From assembly GCF_013283645.1 (NCBI RefSeq), contig NZ_JABEKV010000003.1, forward strand, positions 124,001 through 188,000: a stretch of 64,000 bases of DNA, given 5' to 3'. Shown piece after piece: positions 42,049-50,853 of this stretch. The notes beneath the pieces are model-generated. The model made no database searches and was not told the origin of the DNA. It was given only the letters and a program-made list of their open reading frames with translations. How positions within the stretch are numbered: position 1 is the first letter of the stretch; every line of letters begins with the position of its first letter. Origin of the DNA: Sinorhizobium psoraleae. Lineage in GTDB: Bacteria > Pseudomonadota > Alphaproteobacteria > Rhizobiales > Rhizobiaceae. A program made the translations under genes and the position numbers.

Positions 42049-43443
42049 TCATGGATAGCAGTATGAGTCCGACGAGCAGTCGCCGCCTTCGAGCCGAACC
42101 TGATGCGGGCGATGGCCCTTGGGCCAATCGATAAAGAAGTTCTCATCGAAGGAAATTCCGCCGTTATCTCCGACATCCAGCTTCACCATCCATCCGTCGA
42201 TGCCTTCAGGATAGAATTGCGGGTCGATCGCGCCGTAAAGCGAATTGGTGAAATAAACACGCTTGCCGTCGCGGCTGATTTCCACCATCTGCGGTCCGCC
42301 ATTGAGCGCGCCGTTCGACGCTTTCGAATGCGTGGCGCGGGAAACGATCCCGCCGATCCTGACGCGGCCCGTCTCCTTCGGCGCGAAGGGATCGGAGACA
42401 TCATATTGGATCATGTCGCCGGTGCCCCAGCAGGAGACGTAGAGGAACCGGTCGTCCATCGAGAGGTCGATATCGGTGACGAGTGGCGCGACCGCCTTGA
42501 AGCCCTTGAGCACGGGCGGCAAGAGGTCCGGGTCGGCGGGCTCGGCCGGAATCTCGATGACTTTCTTCACTGCCCACTGGTCGCCATCGCGATACCAGGT
42601 CCAGATCGATGCGGAGAGATCCTTGAGGCTGATGACGCAGCCGACGAAGCCATAGGCCTTGGTCGGATCGTGCGCGGGGCGCAATTCGAAGACGAGTTGA
42701 TGCTCTTCGCCGAAGTCGATCTCCTGCAGGTGCTTACGCTTGTTGAGATCCCAGAAATGAAGCTTGCGGCCGTATTTCGAGCCGAGCAGCACCTCCGGAA
42801 TGAGGCCGTTTTCAAACGTATCCGGCGTGCCCCACTCGCTGGTGATCATTGTGTCGTGACCGAGATGCCACCAGAAATCATAGGCGAGCTTCTGCGGTCC
42901 GCGATCCATCTCCCATTGCCCGAGCACATCGAAGCTGTCGTGGTCGAGCAGGAAGATGCCGCCCGGCGCGTTGCCGTCGCGGTCGGCGAGCGCGTTGACG
43001 TAGATGCCCTCCGGTCCGCAATGGATGGTATGCAGCCGCGAATAGTTTGCCTTCTCGGCAATTTCCGCCGGATCGATCACGCGGACGATCTGCGGATTTT
43101 TGGGATCCGGCTTAGTGTCGATAATATGAAGCCGCGACGACCTGAGACCGGGCACGACCAGATAGCGGCGCTCGACATGCGGGTGCGGCGCATTGGGGCA
43201 AAGGCAGGACGAGCAGGCGTTCCAGCCGAAATGATGCAGTTCGTCGCCGACATTCGGCATTTCGACCTGCCCGACGATCTGCGAATAAGTCGTGGAGGTC
43301 GGATCCACGTCGACCACGGCAATCGCGTCGGGACGCTGTCGCTCGGGATCGAAGGCCGCCACATAGGCGATGGTTTCTTTCGGGGCCTTTGCGGCCATGC
43401 GCGGTGACGGATAGAAGGAAGGATCGGGTCGCCACGTCGCCAT
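42049..43443 (-). CDS. Selenium-binding protein 1 family, putative methanethiol oxidase
   Basis: A 464-residue protein of the SBP56/SELENBP1 family, a beta-propeller that in bacteria (MtoX) oxidises methanethiol to formaldehyde, sulfide and peroxide using copper. Seen: 'YVAAFDPERQRPDAIAVVDV', 'ELHHFGWNACSSCLCP' with the conserved Cys pair, 'SRLHTIHCGPEGIYV', 'KLAYDFWWHLGHDTMITSEWG' and 'FLYVSCWGTGDMIQYDVSDP'. GGGGGAG precedes ATG 43443. MtoX is usually periplasmic, but no signal peptide is seen here, so the role may differ. It pairs with a HupE-like membrane protein. Confidence 0.88.
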   Translation of the reverse strand: MATWRPDPSFYPSPRMAAKAPKETIAYVAAFDPERQRPDAIAVVDVDPTSTTYSQIVGQVEMPNVGDELHHFGWNACSSCLCPNAPHPHVERRYLVVPGLRSSRLHIIDTKPDPKNPQIVRVIDPAEIAEKANYSRLHTIHCGPEGIYVNALADRDGNAPGGIFLLDHDSFDVLGQWEMDRGPQKLAYDFWWHLGHDTMITSEWGTPDTFENGLIPEVLLGSKYGRKLHFWDLNKRKHLQEIDFGEEHQLVFELRPAHDPTKAYGFVGCVISLKDLSASIWTWYRDGDQWAVKKVIEIPAEPADPDLLPPVLKGFKAVAPLVTDIDLSMDDRFLYVSCWGTGDMIQYDVSDPFAPKETGRVRIGGIVSRATHSKASNGALNGGPQMVEISRDGKRVYFTNSLYGAIDPQFYPEGIDGWMVKLDVGDNGGISFDENFFIDWPKGHRPHQVRLEGGDCSSDSYCYP

Positions 43444-43491
43444 TTCGGTTTCTCCCCCAGAGAAGACAATGCGTGGATCCTGATGCAAAGC

Positions 43492-43546
43492 TTAATGCAT
43501 GTCGCCCAAAAGTGTGCAGCGGTTTTGGGAAAACGACATGCATTAA
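43492..43546. repeat. RPE-type palindromic element
   Basis: Perfect 13-bp arms TTAATGCATGTCG (43492-43504) and CGACATGCATTAA (43534-43546) enclose CCCAAAAGTGTGCAGCGGTT, the core typical of Rhizobiales palindromic elements. It lies between divergent genes. Confidence 0.75.
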
Positions 43547-43624
43547 AGCAGTTTAGTAGGTGCGGCAAAAACGCGTCGGAAATGCGGCACCATTGCCTTA
43601 CTTTGGCGACAGAACGAGGGACAC

Positions 43625-43924
43625 GTGACGGTTTTCGAGTTTGAAGCGGAACTATGGCTCTATCCTGGAAAGGGCGGCTGGCATTTCGTCACCCTGCCCA
43701 AGGACATCGCCCAGAAAGTCAAGTTCCTGGCCGAACCGAAAAAGCGCGGATGGGGCAGCGAACCGATAATCGCACGCACCGGCAAGACCGAATGGACGAC
43801 CTCGATCTTTCCCGACAAGGGGTCGGGCTCGTTTCTCCTGCCGGTCAAAGCGGAGGTTCGGCGGCAGGAGAAGCTTGCGGCCGGCCAGAAGATCCGGATC
43901 GCGTTGACGCTGGATCGTGCCTAG
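43625..43924 (+). CDS. DUF1905 domain protein, GTG start
   Basis: A 99-residue protein that is one DUF1905 domain: 'FEFEAELWLYPGKGGWHFVTLPKDIAQKVKFL', 'RGWGSEPIIARTGKTEWTTSIFPDKGSGSFLLPVKAEVRR', 'GQKIRIALTL'. The fold is a small beta barrel found next to or fused with other domains; the function is unknown. The start is GTG 43625, preceded by GAGGGAC. REP elements follow it. Confidence 0.88.
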   Translation: MTVFEFEAELWLYPGKGGWHFVTLPKDIAQKVKFLAEPKKRGWGSEPIIARTGKTEWTTSIFPDKGSGSFLLPVKAEVRRQEKLAAGQKIRIALTLDRA

Positions 43925-43949
43925 ATCGACGTTGAGCCGAATCGCCGCC

Positions 43950-44066
43950 CCTCACCCTAACCCTCTCCCCGCACGCGGGGAGAGGGGCGGCAGAGCGTCG
44001 CCGCGAGTCTCCTTCGCCCCGCTTGCGGGGAGAAGGTGGCCGGCAGGCCGGATGAGGGGCATTTTA
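43950..44066. repeat. REP-type palindromic intergenic elements
   Basis: CCCTCACCCTAACCCTCTCC and CGCACGCGGGGAGAGGG, then CTCCTTCGCCCC/GCTTGCGGGGAGAAGG and GGCCGGCAGGCCGGATGAGG: two stem-loops typical of rhizobial REP sequences, between convergent DUF1905 and phnF. Confidence 0.75.
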
Positions 44067-44084
44067 TGGGACCTGCCGCTCCAC

Positions 44085-44822
44085 CTACGTCTCTATCCTC
44101 AGCTTCATCCGGTCGGCGGCAAAGCGCGTGCGCGAAAATTCGACCGGCTTGCCCTCAAGATCGGCGTTCACCGATTGCGCTTCCATCACGATCGCGCCGG
44201 GCGAGAGCTTCAAAAGCGAAAGCTCGTCTGCATCGGCATGCCGCGCGACGATTTCGGTCGAAACGCGCACATAGTCGTCGAGCCCGTGCACGGCAAAAGC
44301 CTTGGTGACCGAGCCGAGGCGCGCGTATTCCTCGGCTATCCCGGGAAAGCGGTCGGCGGGAAAATAGCTGACCGCCGTCGAGAGCGGCCGGCCGTCGCCG
44401 CTGCTCACCGTTCGCAACTCTATGAGCAACGCGCCGGGAGAAACGGCTAGGGCCGCCGCAACTTCGCCGCTCGCCGGCACTTCCGCATGGCCAAGCAGCC
44501 GCGTGCCGACCTCCTTCACCTGTCGGCCGAGTCCTTGCGAAAAGCGGGTGCGCCGCGAGATCGGATAACTGACGCGGTCCTTGCGCTCGATCATCGTGCC
44601 GCGTCCCTGCACAGCGCGGACAAGGCCTTCGTCCGCCAGCGCCGCCAGGGCGCTGCGAACCGTGTGGCGGTTGACTCCGAACTCGTGCGCCAACGCCGTT
44701 TCCGGCGGTACCATGCCGGTCCGGTCGTAGTCGCCGTTACTGATCGAAAGCCGGATGCGGTCGGCGATCTGCCGCCAGAGCGCCACGCCGGTCTGTCGTT
44801 CGACGATTTTCTTCAACGCCAT
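44085..44822 (-). CDS. phnF: GntR/HutC family repressor of the phn operon
   Basis: A 245-residue regulator. The GntR winged helix spans about 10-75 ('LWRQIADRIRLSISNGDYDRTGMVPPETALAHEFGVNRHTVRSALAALADEG' region) and the UTRA ligand domain about 95-240 ('RLLGHAEVPASGEVAAALAVSPGALLIELRTV', 'SVTKAFAVHGLDDYVRVSTEI'). It is divergent from phnG with 111 bp between starts, and an inverted repeat lies in between. It presumably represses C-P lyase genes, but rhizobial phn expression also depends on PhoB. ATG 44822 is chosen over GTG 44831. Confidence 0.9.
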   Translation of the reverse strand: MALKKIVERQTGVALWRQIADRIRLSISNGDYDRTGMVPPETALAHEFGVNRHTVRSALAALADEGLVRAVQGRGTMIERKDRVSYPISRRTRFSQGLGRQVKEVGTRLLGHAEVPASGEVAAALAVSPGALLIELRTVSSGDGRPLSTAVSYFPADRFPGIAEEYARLGSVTKAFAVHGLDDYVRVSTEIVARHADADELSLLKLSPGAIVMEAQSVNADLEGKPVEFSRTRFAADRMKLRIET

Positions 44823-44900
44823 TCTCTTCACCCCATTTTCTCCGCGGATGTCACAAGCCTGTCATTTGCGGGGGCTAAGGAAAGGTATAAGATGTACAGT

Positions 44901-44918
44901 TGTCTAGATCAATAGACA
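44901..44918. promoter_or_regulatory. Putative PhnF operator
   Basis: TGTCTA (44901-44906), 6 bp, TAGACA (44913-44918): a perfect dyad, 15 bp before the phnG ATG and 79 bp before phnF. GntR/HutC repressors bind this kind of site. A TATAAG box at about 44886 may be the phnG -10 region. Confidence 0.6.
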
Positions 44919-44932
44919 TTTAGGATAAAACC

Positions 44933-45406
44933 ATGAACGCAACTCAGAAACTTGAAGGCCTCCCCGAAGAGGCGGCCAAGCGCAGGGAAGGCATGCGGCT
45001 TCTGGCGCGCGCCAGCCTCGCCGAACTGAAGACGGCTTGGCAAGCGATCGCCGACAAGCCGGAAATCTTCGCGGTCCGCGGTCCGGAAACGGGTCTCGTC
45101 ATGGTGCGCGGCCGGATCGGCGGCGGCGGCGACGCCTTCAACCTCGGCGAGGCGACCGTGTCGCGCGCCACGGTCAGGCTCTCCAGCGGCGAGATCGGCC
45201 ACGGCCAACTGCTCGGCACCGACAAGGAACGCGCCCGCTACGCCGCGATCTTCGATGCGCTTCTCCAGACCGGAAAGTATCGCTCGGCAGTCGAAGCGCT
45301 GCACCGGCTGATCGCCGCCCGCATCGACGCGGAAGACCGCCGCAAGGCGGAAGAGACCGCCGCGACCCGCGTCGACTTCTTCACGATGGTCCGGGGAGAC
45401 GACTGA
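44933..45406 (+). CDS. phnG: C-P lyase core subunit PhnG
   Basis: A 157-residue subunit of the carbon-phosphorus lyase core complex PhnGHIJ. 'RREGMRLLARASLAELKTAW', 'VRGPETGLVMVRGRIGGGGDAFNLGEATVSRATVRL' and 'GHGQLLGTDKERARYAAIFDALLQ' are the family signature. With PhnI, PhnH and PhnL it makes the 5'-phosphoribosyl-phosphonate by displacing adenine from ATP. It is the first gene of the operon; its TGA overlaps the phnH ATG by one base. Confidence 0.95.
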   Translation: MNATQKLEGLPEEAAKRREGMRLLARASLAELKTAWQAIADKPEIFAVRGPETGLVMVRGRIGGGGDAFNLGEATVSRATVRLSSGEIGHGQLLGTDKERARYAAIFDALLQTGKYRSAVEALHRLIAARIDAEDRRKAEETAATRVDFFTMVRGDD

Positions 45407-46008
45407 TGGCCGCACAATCGCAAATCTATGCCGGCGCCTTCGCCGATCCGGTGTTTCAGGCGCAATCCGTATTTCGCACCTTGATGGATGGCTTTGCCCG
45501 CCCCGGCACCGTTGCCAGTTTCTCGGCGCTTGCAGCCCCGCCCTCGCCCCTCGGCAGGGCCAGCGGCGCCGTTGCACTGACGCTTTGTGACCACGACACG
45601 TCCGTCTGGCTCTCGCCAGCGCTCGCAAAGTCCGCAGTCCCGCAATGGATCGCCTTCCACACTGGCGCGCCGATGACCGAAACGAAGGATGACGCCCGCT
45701 TCGCCTTCATCGAGAAGGGTGCCGCCGTGCCGAGTTTCGATCAGTTCGCGCTCGGCACGCAGGAATATCCCGACCGCTCGACGACGCTGGTCATCGAGAT
45801 CGAAGCGCTCAGCGGCGGCCGGTCGCTTATCGCCAAGGGAGCGGGAATCAAGGATGAGACGGTCATCGCGCCGGAAGGCCTGCCCGATCTCTTCCTCGAT
45901 TTCTGGGCTGCTAACCGGGCGATCTTCCCGCGCGGCATCGACCTGGTCCTGACAGCAGGCGATGCGGTCCTCTGCCTGCCGCGCACCACCAAACTTGAGC
46001 GGGAGTAA
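45406..46008 (+). CDS. phnH: C-P lyase core subunit PhnH
   Basis: A 200-residue subunit of the C-P lyase core, a PLP-transferase-like fold without cofactor. 'GAFADPVFQAQSVFRTLMDGFARPGTVA' opens it, 'ALTLCDHDTSVWLSP', 'FALGTQEYPDRSTTLVIEI' and 'GPGI'-like 'GAGIKDETVIAPEGLPDLFLDF' follow. The start is ATG 45406 in TGATG; the longer frame would run inside phnG. It is followed by phnI after 4 bp. Confidence 0.95.
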   Translation: MAAQSQIYAGAFADPVFQAQSVFRTLMDGFARPGTVASFSALAAPPSPLGRASGAVALTLCDHDTSVWLSPALAKSAVPQWIAFHTGAPMTETKDDARFAFIEKGAAVPSFDQFALGTQEYPDRSTTLVIEIEALSGGRSLIAKGAGIKDETVIAPEGLPDLFLDFWAANRAIFPRGIDLVLTAGDAVLCLPRTTKLERE

Positions 46009-46012
46009 GAGC

Positions 46013-47119
46013 ATGTACGTAGCCGTCAAAGGCGGGGAAGCCGCCATTGCCAATGCCCATCGCCTGCTTGCCGATCGCCGCCGCGGCGACCGCGCGCTGC
46101 CCTCGATCACCATCGAGCAGGTTGTCGAACAACTCGGACTTGCCGTCGATCGCGTGATGGCCGAGGCCTCGCTTTATGACCGGGCGCTGGCTGCGCTCGC
46201 CGTGCGCCAGGCGCGCGGCGACATGATCGAGGCGATCTTCATCCTGCGTGCCTACCGCACCACGCTACCGCGCTTCGGCTATTCCGAGCCGATCGACACG
46301 GCGAAGATAAAGGTCGAGCGCCGCGTCTCGGCCACCTACAAGGATCTGCCCGGCGGCCAGCTGCTCGGCCCCACCTTCGACTACACCCACCGCCTGCTCG
46401 ATCCTTCGCTGATCGCAGAGGAGACGGTTGCGGAGCCGGCAGTGAAAGAGCCCGGCGAGCATGTCATGCGCGTCTCCGACATTCTCGATGGCGAGGGCCT
46501 CATCGAAGGCGACGGCCGGATGCCGGAAGGCCACGTGATGGGCGATCTCACACGCGAGCCGATGGAATTCCCGATGGCGCGCGACCTCCGCCTTCAGGCG
46601 CTTGCGCGTGGCGACGAAGGTTTTCTGCTGGCCCTCGCCTATTCCACCCAGCGCGGCTACGGCCGCACCCACCCCTTCGTCGGCGAGGTCCGGATCGGCG
46701 AGGTCGAGGTCGAACTGGACCTGCCGGAGGTTGGCTTTGCGGTTTCGCTCGGCGTGATCCGCGTCACCGAATGCCAGATGGTCAACCAGTTCAAGGGCTC
46801 GGCCAAGCAACCGCCGCAGTTCACGCGCGGCTACGGCCTCGTCTTCGGTCAGAGCGAGCGCAAGGCCATGTCGATGTCGCTCGTCGATCGGGCGCTTCGC
46901 ACCGACGAGTTCAGCGAGGACATCGTTGCTCCGGCGCAGGACCAGGAATTCGTCATCTCGCATGCCGACAATGTTCAGGCGACCGGCTTCGTCGAACATC
47001 TGAAGCTGCCGCACTACGTCGACTTCCAGGCCGAACTCGACCTGGTGCGCCGCATGCGCCGCGATTACGAGGCCGCCCGCACTGGCGGTGAGGACGGCAT
47101 GAAGGAGGCCGCCGAATGA
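46013..47119 (+). CDS. phnI: C-P lyase core subunit PhnI
   Basis: A 368-residue subunit with the nucleosidase activity of the complex. 'MYVAVKGGEAAIANAHRLLADRRRG' at the start, 'FILRAYRTTLPRFGYSEPID', 'GGQLLGPTFDYTHRLLDP', 'LAYSTQRGYGRTHPFVGEVR' and 'FKGSAKQPPQFTRGYGLVFGQSERKAMSMSLVDRAL' are characteristic. GGGAGTAAGAGC precedes ATG 46013. It overlaps phnJ by 4 bp (ATGA). Confidence 0.95.
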   Translation: MYVAVKGGEAAIANAHRLLADRRRGDRALPSITIEQVVEQLGLAVDRVMAEASLYDRALAALAVRQARGDMIEAIFILRAYRTTLPRFGYSEPIDTAKIKVERRVSATYKDLPGGQLLGPTFDYTHRLLDPSLIAEETVAEPAVKEPGEHVMRVSDILDGEGLIEGDGRMPEGHVMGDLTREPMEFPMARDLRLQALARGDEGFLLALAYSTQRGYGRTHPFVGEVRIGEVEVELDLPEVGFAVSLGVIRVTECQMVNQFKGSAKQPPQFTRGYGLVFGQSERKAMSMSLVDRALRTDEFSEDIVAPAQDQEFVISHADNVQATGFVEHLKLPHYVDFQAELDLVRRMRRDYEAARTGGEDGMKEAAE

Positions 47120-48009
47120 ACGACCTTGCCACCTACAATTTCGCCTATCTCGACGAACAGACGAAGCGGATGATCCGCCGCGCGATCCTGAAAGCGATCG
47201 CCATTCCCGGCTACCAGGTGCCCTTCGCCTCGCGCGAAATGCCGATGCCCTATGGCTGGGGCACGGGCGGCGTGCAGGTGACTGCCTCGATCCTCGGGCC
47301 AGGCGACGTTCTGAAGGTCATCGACCAGGGCGCAGACGACACCACCAACGCCGTCTCGATCCGCGCCTTCTTCCAGAAGGTTGCCAATGTCGCGGTAACG
47401 ACGCGTACGAAGGAGGCGACGATCATCCAGACCCGCCACCGCATTCCCGAGGAGACGCTGAAGGAAGGCCAGACGCTCGTCTATCAGGTGCCGATCCCGG
47501 AACCCTTGCGCTTCCTAGAGCCGCGCGAAACCGAAACGCGCAAGATGCATGCGCTCGAGGAATATGGCCTCATGCATGTGAAGCTCTATGAGGATATCGC
47601 CCGCAACGGCCACATCGCCACGACCTACGCCTATCCGGTCAAGGTCGAGGGTCGTTACGTGATGGACCCCTCGCCAACACCGAAGTTCGACAATCCGAAG
47701 ATGCACATGTCGGAAGCGCTCCAGCTCTTTGGCGCCGGCCGCGAAAAGCGCATCTATGCGGTGCCGCCCTATACCGAAGTGGTCAGCCTCGATTTCGAGG
47801 ATCACCCCTTCGAGATCCAGAAGTTCGACAAACCCTGCGCGCTCTGCGGCGCCGAGAACGTCTATCTCGATGAGGTCGTGCTCGACGATAAGGGTGGGCG
47901 CATGTTCGTCTGCTCCGATACGGACCATTGCGAAGACCGGCGCGCACACGGCCATGCCGGACACATGCTCGCCCGCCCAACGCCAGAAAGCCAGGAGGCC
48001 GCAGAATGA
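47116..48009 (+). CDS. phnJ: C-P lyase PhnJ (radical SAM)
   Basis: A 297-residue radical-SAM enzyme that cleaves the C-P bond of 5-phosphoribosyl 1-phosphonate. The unusual cysteines are Cys241, Cys244, Cys266 and Cys272 (C-x2-C-x21-C-x5-C), the same spacing as in the characterised E. coli enzyme, so the enzyme looks intact. 'SREMPMPYGWGTGGVQVTASILG' and 'HRIPEETL' are further family marks. It overlaps phnI and phnK by 4 bp each. Confidence 0.96.
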   Translation: MNDLATYNFAYLDEQTKRMIRRAILKAIAIPGYQVPFASREMPMPYGWGTGGVQVTASILGPGDVLKVIDQGADDTTNAVSIRAFFQKVANVAVTTRTKEATIIQTRHRIPEETLKEGQTLVYQVPIPEPLRFLEPRETETRKMHALEEYGLMHVKLYEDIARNGHIATTYAYPVKVEGRYVMDPSPTPKFDNPKMHMSEALQLFGAGREKRIYAVPPYTEVVSLDFEDHPFEIQKFDKPCALCGAENVYLDEVVLDDKGGRMFVCSDTDHCEDRRAHGHAGHMLARPTPESQEAAE

Positions 48010-48782
48010 GCGCCGTTCCGCTTCTAAAAGTCAACGACGTCTCAAAGTTCTACGGCAGCCGCATCGGGTGCCGAAACGCCTCCTTCGAGCTCTACCCGGG
48101 CGAAGTGTTGGCGATCGTGGGTGAATCCGGCTCCGGCAAGACGACCCTGCTTTCCTGCCTCTCGACCCGACTGATGCCGACCTCCGGCATCGTCGAATAC
48201 CACATGCGCGACGGGCAGTACCGCGATCTAGCCCGTATGGCCGAGGCCGAACGGCGCTTTCTGATGCGCACCGACTGGGGCTTCGTTCACCAGAACCCGG
48301 CCGAGGGCCTCAGGATGACGGTCTCGGCCGGTGCCAATGTCGGCGAGCGGCTTATGGCCGTCGGCGACCGGCACTACGGCAATATCCGAGCCGCCGCCTG
48401 CGACTGGCTCACCCGCGTCGAGATCGACGAGGATCGGATCGACGACCAGCCGCGCGCCTTTTCCGGCGGCATGCGCCAGCGTCTGCAGATCGCCCGCAAT
48501 CTCGTCACCTCCCCTCGCCTCGTCTTCATGGACGAGCCGACCGGCGGCCTCGACGTCTCGGTTCAGGCCCGCCTGCTCGACCTCGTGCGCGGCCTCGTCC
48601 ACGATCTGGGGCTCGCGGCGATCATCGTCACGCACGACCTCGCGGTTGCCCGCCTTCTGTCTCACCGGATGATGGTGATGAAGGACGGCGCGGTCATCGA
48701 GCAGGGGCTCACCGATCGCGTGCTGGACGACCCGCGTGAGCCCTACACCCAGCTTCTCGTTTCTTCGATTTTGCAGGTCTGA
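48006..48782 (+). CDS. phnK: C-P lyase ABC-type ATPase PhnK
   Basis: A 258-residue ABC ATPase that docks on the C-P lyase core rather than on a permease. Walker A is GESGSGKTT, the signature is FSGGMRQRLQIARNL, Walker B is RLVFMDEPTGGLD, and the switch His lies in 'VTHDLAV'. The ATG at 48006 overlaps the phnJ stop (ATGA). An RPE palindrome lies between it and phnL. Confidence 0.95.
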   Translation: MSAVPLLKVNDVSKFYGSRIGCRNASFELYPGEVLAIVGESGSGKTTLLSCLSTRLMPTSGIVEYHMRDGQYRDLARMAEAERRFLMRTDWGFVHQNPAEGLRMTVSAGANVGERLMAVGDRHYGNIRAAACDWLTRVEIDEDRIDDQPRAFSGGMRQRLQIARNLVTSPRLVFMDEPTGGLDVSVQARLLDLVRGLVHDLGLAAIIVTHDLAVARLLSHRMMVMKDGAVIEQGLTDRVLDDPREPYTQLLVSSILQV

Positions 48783-48783
48783 C

Positions 48784-48829
48784 GCATGACCCCGAAAAGT
48801 GGAATCCGGTTTGCGGACAAGATTATGCG
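48784..48829. repeat. RPE-type palindrome between phnK and phnL
   Basis: GCATGACCCCGAAAAGTGG to GGACAAGATTATGCGC is the usual Rhizobiales palindromic core, inserted in a 66-bp gap of an operon whose earlier genes all overlap or touch. Confidence 0.75.
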
Positions 48830-48848
48830 CAAAGGAAAGTAAGAACCA

Positions 48849-49556
48849 ATGGCTACTCCACTCGTTGTTTCAGAAGTCGCCAAGAGCTTCACCATGCACT
48901 TGCGCGATGGCGTGCGCCTGCCGGTGGTCGCGAATGTCTCCTTCTCGGTGAAGGCCGGCGAATGCGTCGTACTCGGCGGCCCCTCAGGCGTCGGCAAGAG
49001 CTCGATCCTCAAGATGCTCTACGGCAATTACGGCGTCGATGAAGGCCAGATCCTGATGGAGCACGACGGCCGATTGGTAAACCTTGCGACGGCAGAGCCG
49101 CGCACTGTTCTCGAAGTGCGTCGCACGACGCTCGGCTATGTCAGTCAGTTCCTGCGCGTCGTGCCGCGCGTCTCCGCCCTCGACATCGTCGCCGAACCGC
49201 TGCAGGCGCGCGGTGTCGCCGTCGAAGAGGGGCGCGAACGAGCGGCGGAACTGCTTGCAAAGCTCAACCTGCCGAAGGAACTCTGGGGCTTGCCGCCGGC
49301 CACCTTCTCCGGCGGCGAGCAGCAGCGGGTCAACATCGCCCGCGGTTTCATGACCGACCACAAGATCCTGCTGCTCGACGAACCGACCGCCTCGCTTGAT
49401 GCGAAGAACCGCGCGGTCGTGGTCGAAATGATCGCCGAGAAGAAGGCGCAAGGCACGGCCCTGATCGGCATTTTCCACGACGAGGAAGTGCGCGACGCGG
49501 TCGCCGACCGCATCATCGACGTCTCCGAGTTCTCGCCAAGGAAACAGGCGGCATGA
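48849..49556 (+). CDS. phnL: C-P lyase ABC-type ATPase PhnL
   Basis: A 235-residue ABC ATPase of the C-P lyase set. Walker [10 protein letters not shown], signature [14 protein letters not shown], Walker [14 protein letters not shown], switch 'GIFHDEEV'. Family marks include '[15 protein letters not shown]' and '[19 protein letters not shown]'. AAGGAAAGT precedes the ATG, supplied by sequence just after the RPE element. It overlaps the next gene by 4 bp. Confidence 0.95.
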   Translation: MATPLVVSEVAKSFTMHLRDGVRLPVVANVSFSVKAGECVVLGGPSGVGKSSILKMLYGNYGVDEGQILMEHDGRLVNLATAEPRTVLEVRRTTLGYVSQFLRVVPRVSALDIVAEPLQARGVAVEEGRERAAELLAKLNLPKELWGLPPATFSGGEQQRVNIARGFMTDHKILLLDEPTASLDAKNRAVVVEMIAEKKAQGTALIGIFHDEEVRDAVADRIIDVSEFSPRKQAA

Positions 49557-50167
49557 GCCAGAAACTTGGGCCCGAACCTTTCATCCACCCGACCGCCCGC
49601 GTCGTGAATTCGACGCTTGGCCGCTACACGGAAGTGCAGGAACGCTCGCGGCTCGACGAGGTCGAATTCGGCGACTATTCCTACGTTATGCAGGATGGCT
49701 CGATCTGGTGCGCAACGGTCGGCAAGTTCGTCAATATCGCCGCCTCGGTGCGCATCAATGCCACCAACCATCCGACCTGGCGCGCGACGCTGCACCATTT
49801 CACCTATCGCGCGCCGAACTATTGGGATGACGCCGACCTCGACCACGATCTCTTCGCCTGGCGGCGCCAGAACCGGGTAACGATCGGTCATGATGTCTGG
49901 GTCGGCCACGGCGCGACGATCCTGCCGGGGGTTTCCGTCGGCAACGGCGCGGTGATCGGCGCGGGTGCCGTGGTCTCCAGGGACGTCGCCCCCTATACGA
50001 TCGTCGGGGGCGTTCCGGCAAAGCTCATCCGCGAGCGGTTTACGGCCGAGATCGGCCGAGGCATGGATCGGCTCGCCTGGTGGGACTGGGAGCACGCGCG
50101 GCTCAGGCGTGCACTCGACGATTTCCGCCATCTGACCGCCGAGGAATTCCTCGTCCGTTACGGTTGA
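49553..50167 (+). CDS. Hexapeptide-repeat acetyltransferase of the phn operon
   Basis: A 204-residue left-handed beta-helix acetyltransferase of the DapH/LacA type seen in many phn operons. It has hexapeptide repeats at about 10-70 ('[25 protein letters not shown]') and 110-150 ('[33 protein letters not shown]'), with '[16 protein letters not shown]' near the end. Its acceptor is unknown; an aminophosphonate or antibiotic-like amine is plausible. It overlaps phnL by ATGA, is last in the operon, and is convergent with the DUF922 gene 1 bp away. Confidence 0.9.
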   Translation: MSQKLGPEPFIHPTARVVNSTLGRYTEVQERSRLDEVEFGDYSYVMQDGSIWCATVGKFVNIAASVRINATNHPTWRATLHHFTYRAPNYWDDADLDHDLFAWRRQNRVTIGHDVWVGHGATILPGVSVGNGAVIGAGAVVSRDVAPYTIVGGVPAKLIRERFTAEIGRGMDRLAWWDWEHARLRRALDDFRHLTAEEFLVRYG

Positions 50168-50168
50168 T

Positions 50169-50765
50169 TTAATGCCCGTTCACCAGCTTGAGGATGAGCT
50201 GGTGAACATTGCCGCCATCGCTCAATTCGACACGGTCGAAATCCCGGCTTCGCTGCCGCTGCGCGAGCGAAAGCTCACCGAGGCGCTTGGTCAGCTCGGT
50301 CCTGATTTTGCGGCACGCCGGATCATCGGGTACGGTCAGGCCTACTGACACGCCTTCGATCTGCCGCACCATGTCCTTGATGAAATCGCCATGCACCCGT
50401 TCGTGCTTGTGCACGCCGGCGATGAACGTCTCCCAACTCTCCCGCGCCCCCGACGGCAATGTACTTGCCGGCTCGGGCAGCATATAGGTGATCGTCAGCT
50501 TCGGCCGAGCAGAAGAGAGGACGCAAGCATTGCCCTGAGGCTCGTACTTCCGGGTCCAGGTCAGCTTGAAATCCGTATGCGCGATCGCGCGAACGAGGCC
50601 AACCTTCGGCCCCCGCTCGCCGATCGATGCATAGAGCTCGGCACCGGTTTCCCCCGCGATGGTGTAGGTCCGCACCTTCTCGACGGCCTGCCATTCGGCG
50701 TACGCCACAGCAGGCGATGCCGCCACGCAGGCCGCCAGCAAACAAGAACGAACGATTGTTCCCAC
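50169..50765 (-). CDS. DUF922 putative secreted Zn protease
   Basis: A 198-residue exported protein. The signal peptide MGTIVRSCLLAACVAASPAV ends near AYA|EW. The DUF922 core is 'GPKVGLVRAIAHTDFKLTWTRKYEPQG', then 'CVLSSARPKLTITYMLP' and the metalloprotease-like HKHERVH (HExxH) near residue 120, followed by 'DFIKDMVRQIEG'. Members are predicted Zn-dependent periplasmic peptidases; none of this is proven for rhizobia. It is convergent with the phn operon, with no room for a separate terminator. Confidence 0.85.
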   Translation of the reverse strand: MGTIVRSCLLAACVAASPAVAYAEWQAVEKVRTYTIAGETGAELYASIGERGPKVGLVRAIAHTDFKLTWTRKYEPQGNACVLSSARPKLTITYMLPEPASTLPSGARESWETFIAGVHKHERVHGDFIKDMVRQIEGVSVGLTVPDDPACRKIRTELTKRLGELSLAQRQRSRDFDRVELSDGGNVHQLILKLVNGH

Positions 50766-50853
50766 GCGCTCCCCCGCAAATCAATCGGACCCTGTATACT
50801 TCCGTCAGGGCCGAGACGGAACGGCAACGACACGGCTAGATCATTGAAACGAT

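Noticed and set aside
43950-44066. Possible CRISPR-like or tandem repeat array
   Set aside because: The repeats are palindromic REP units without regular spacers; no cas genes are present.
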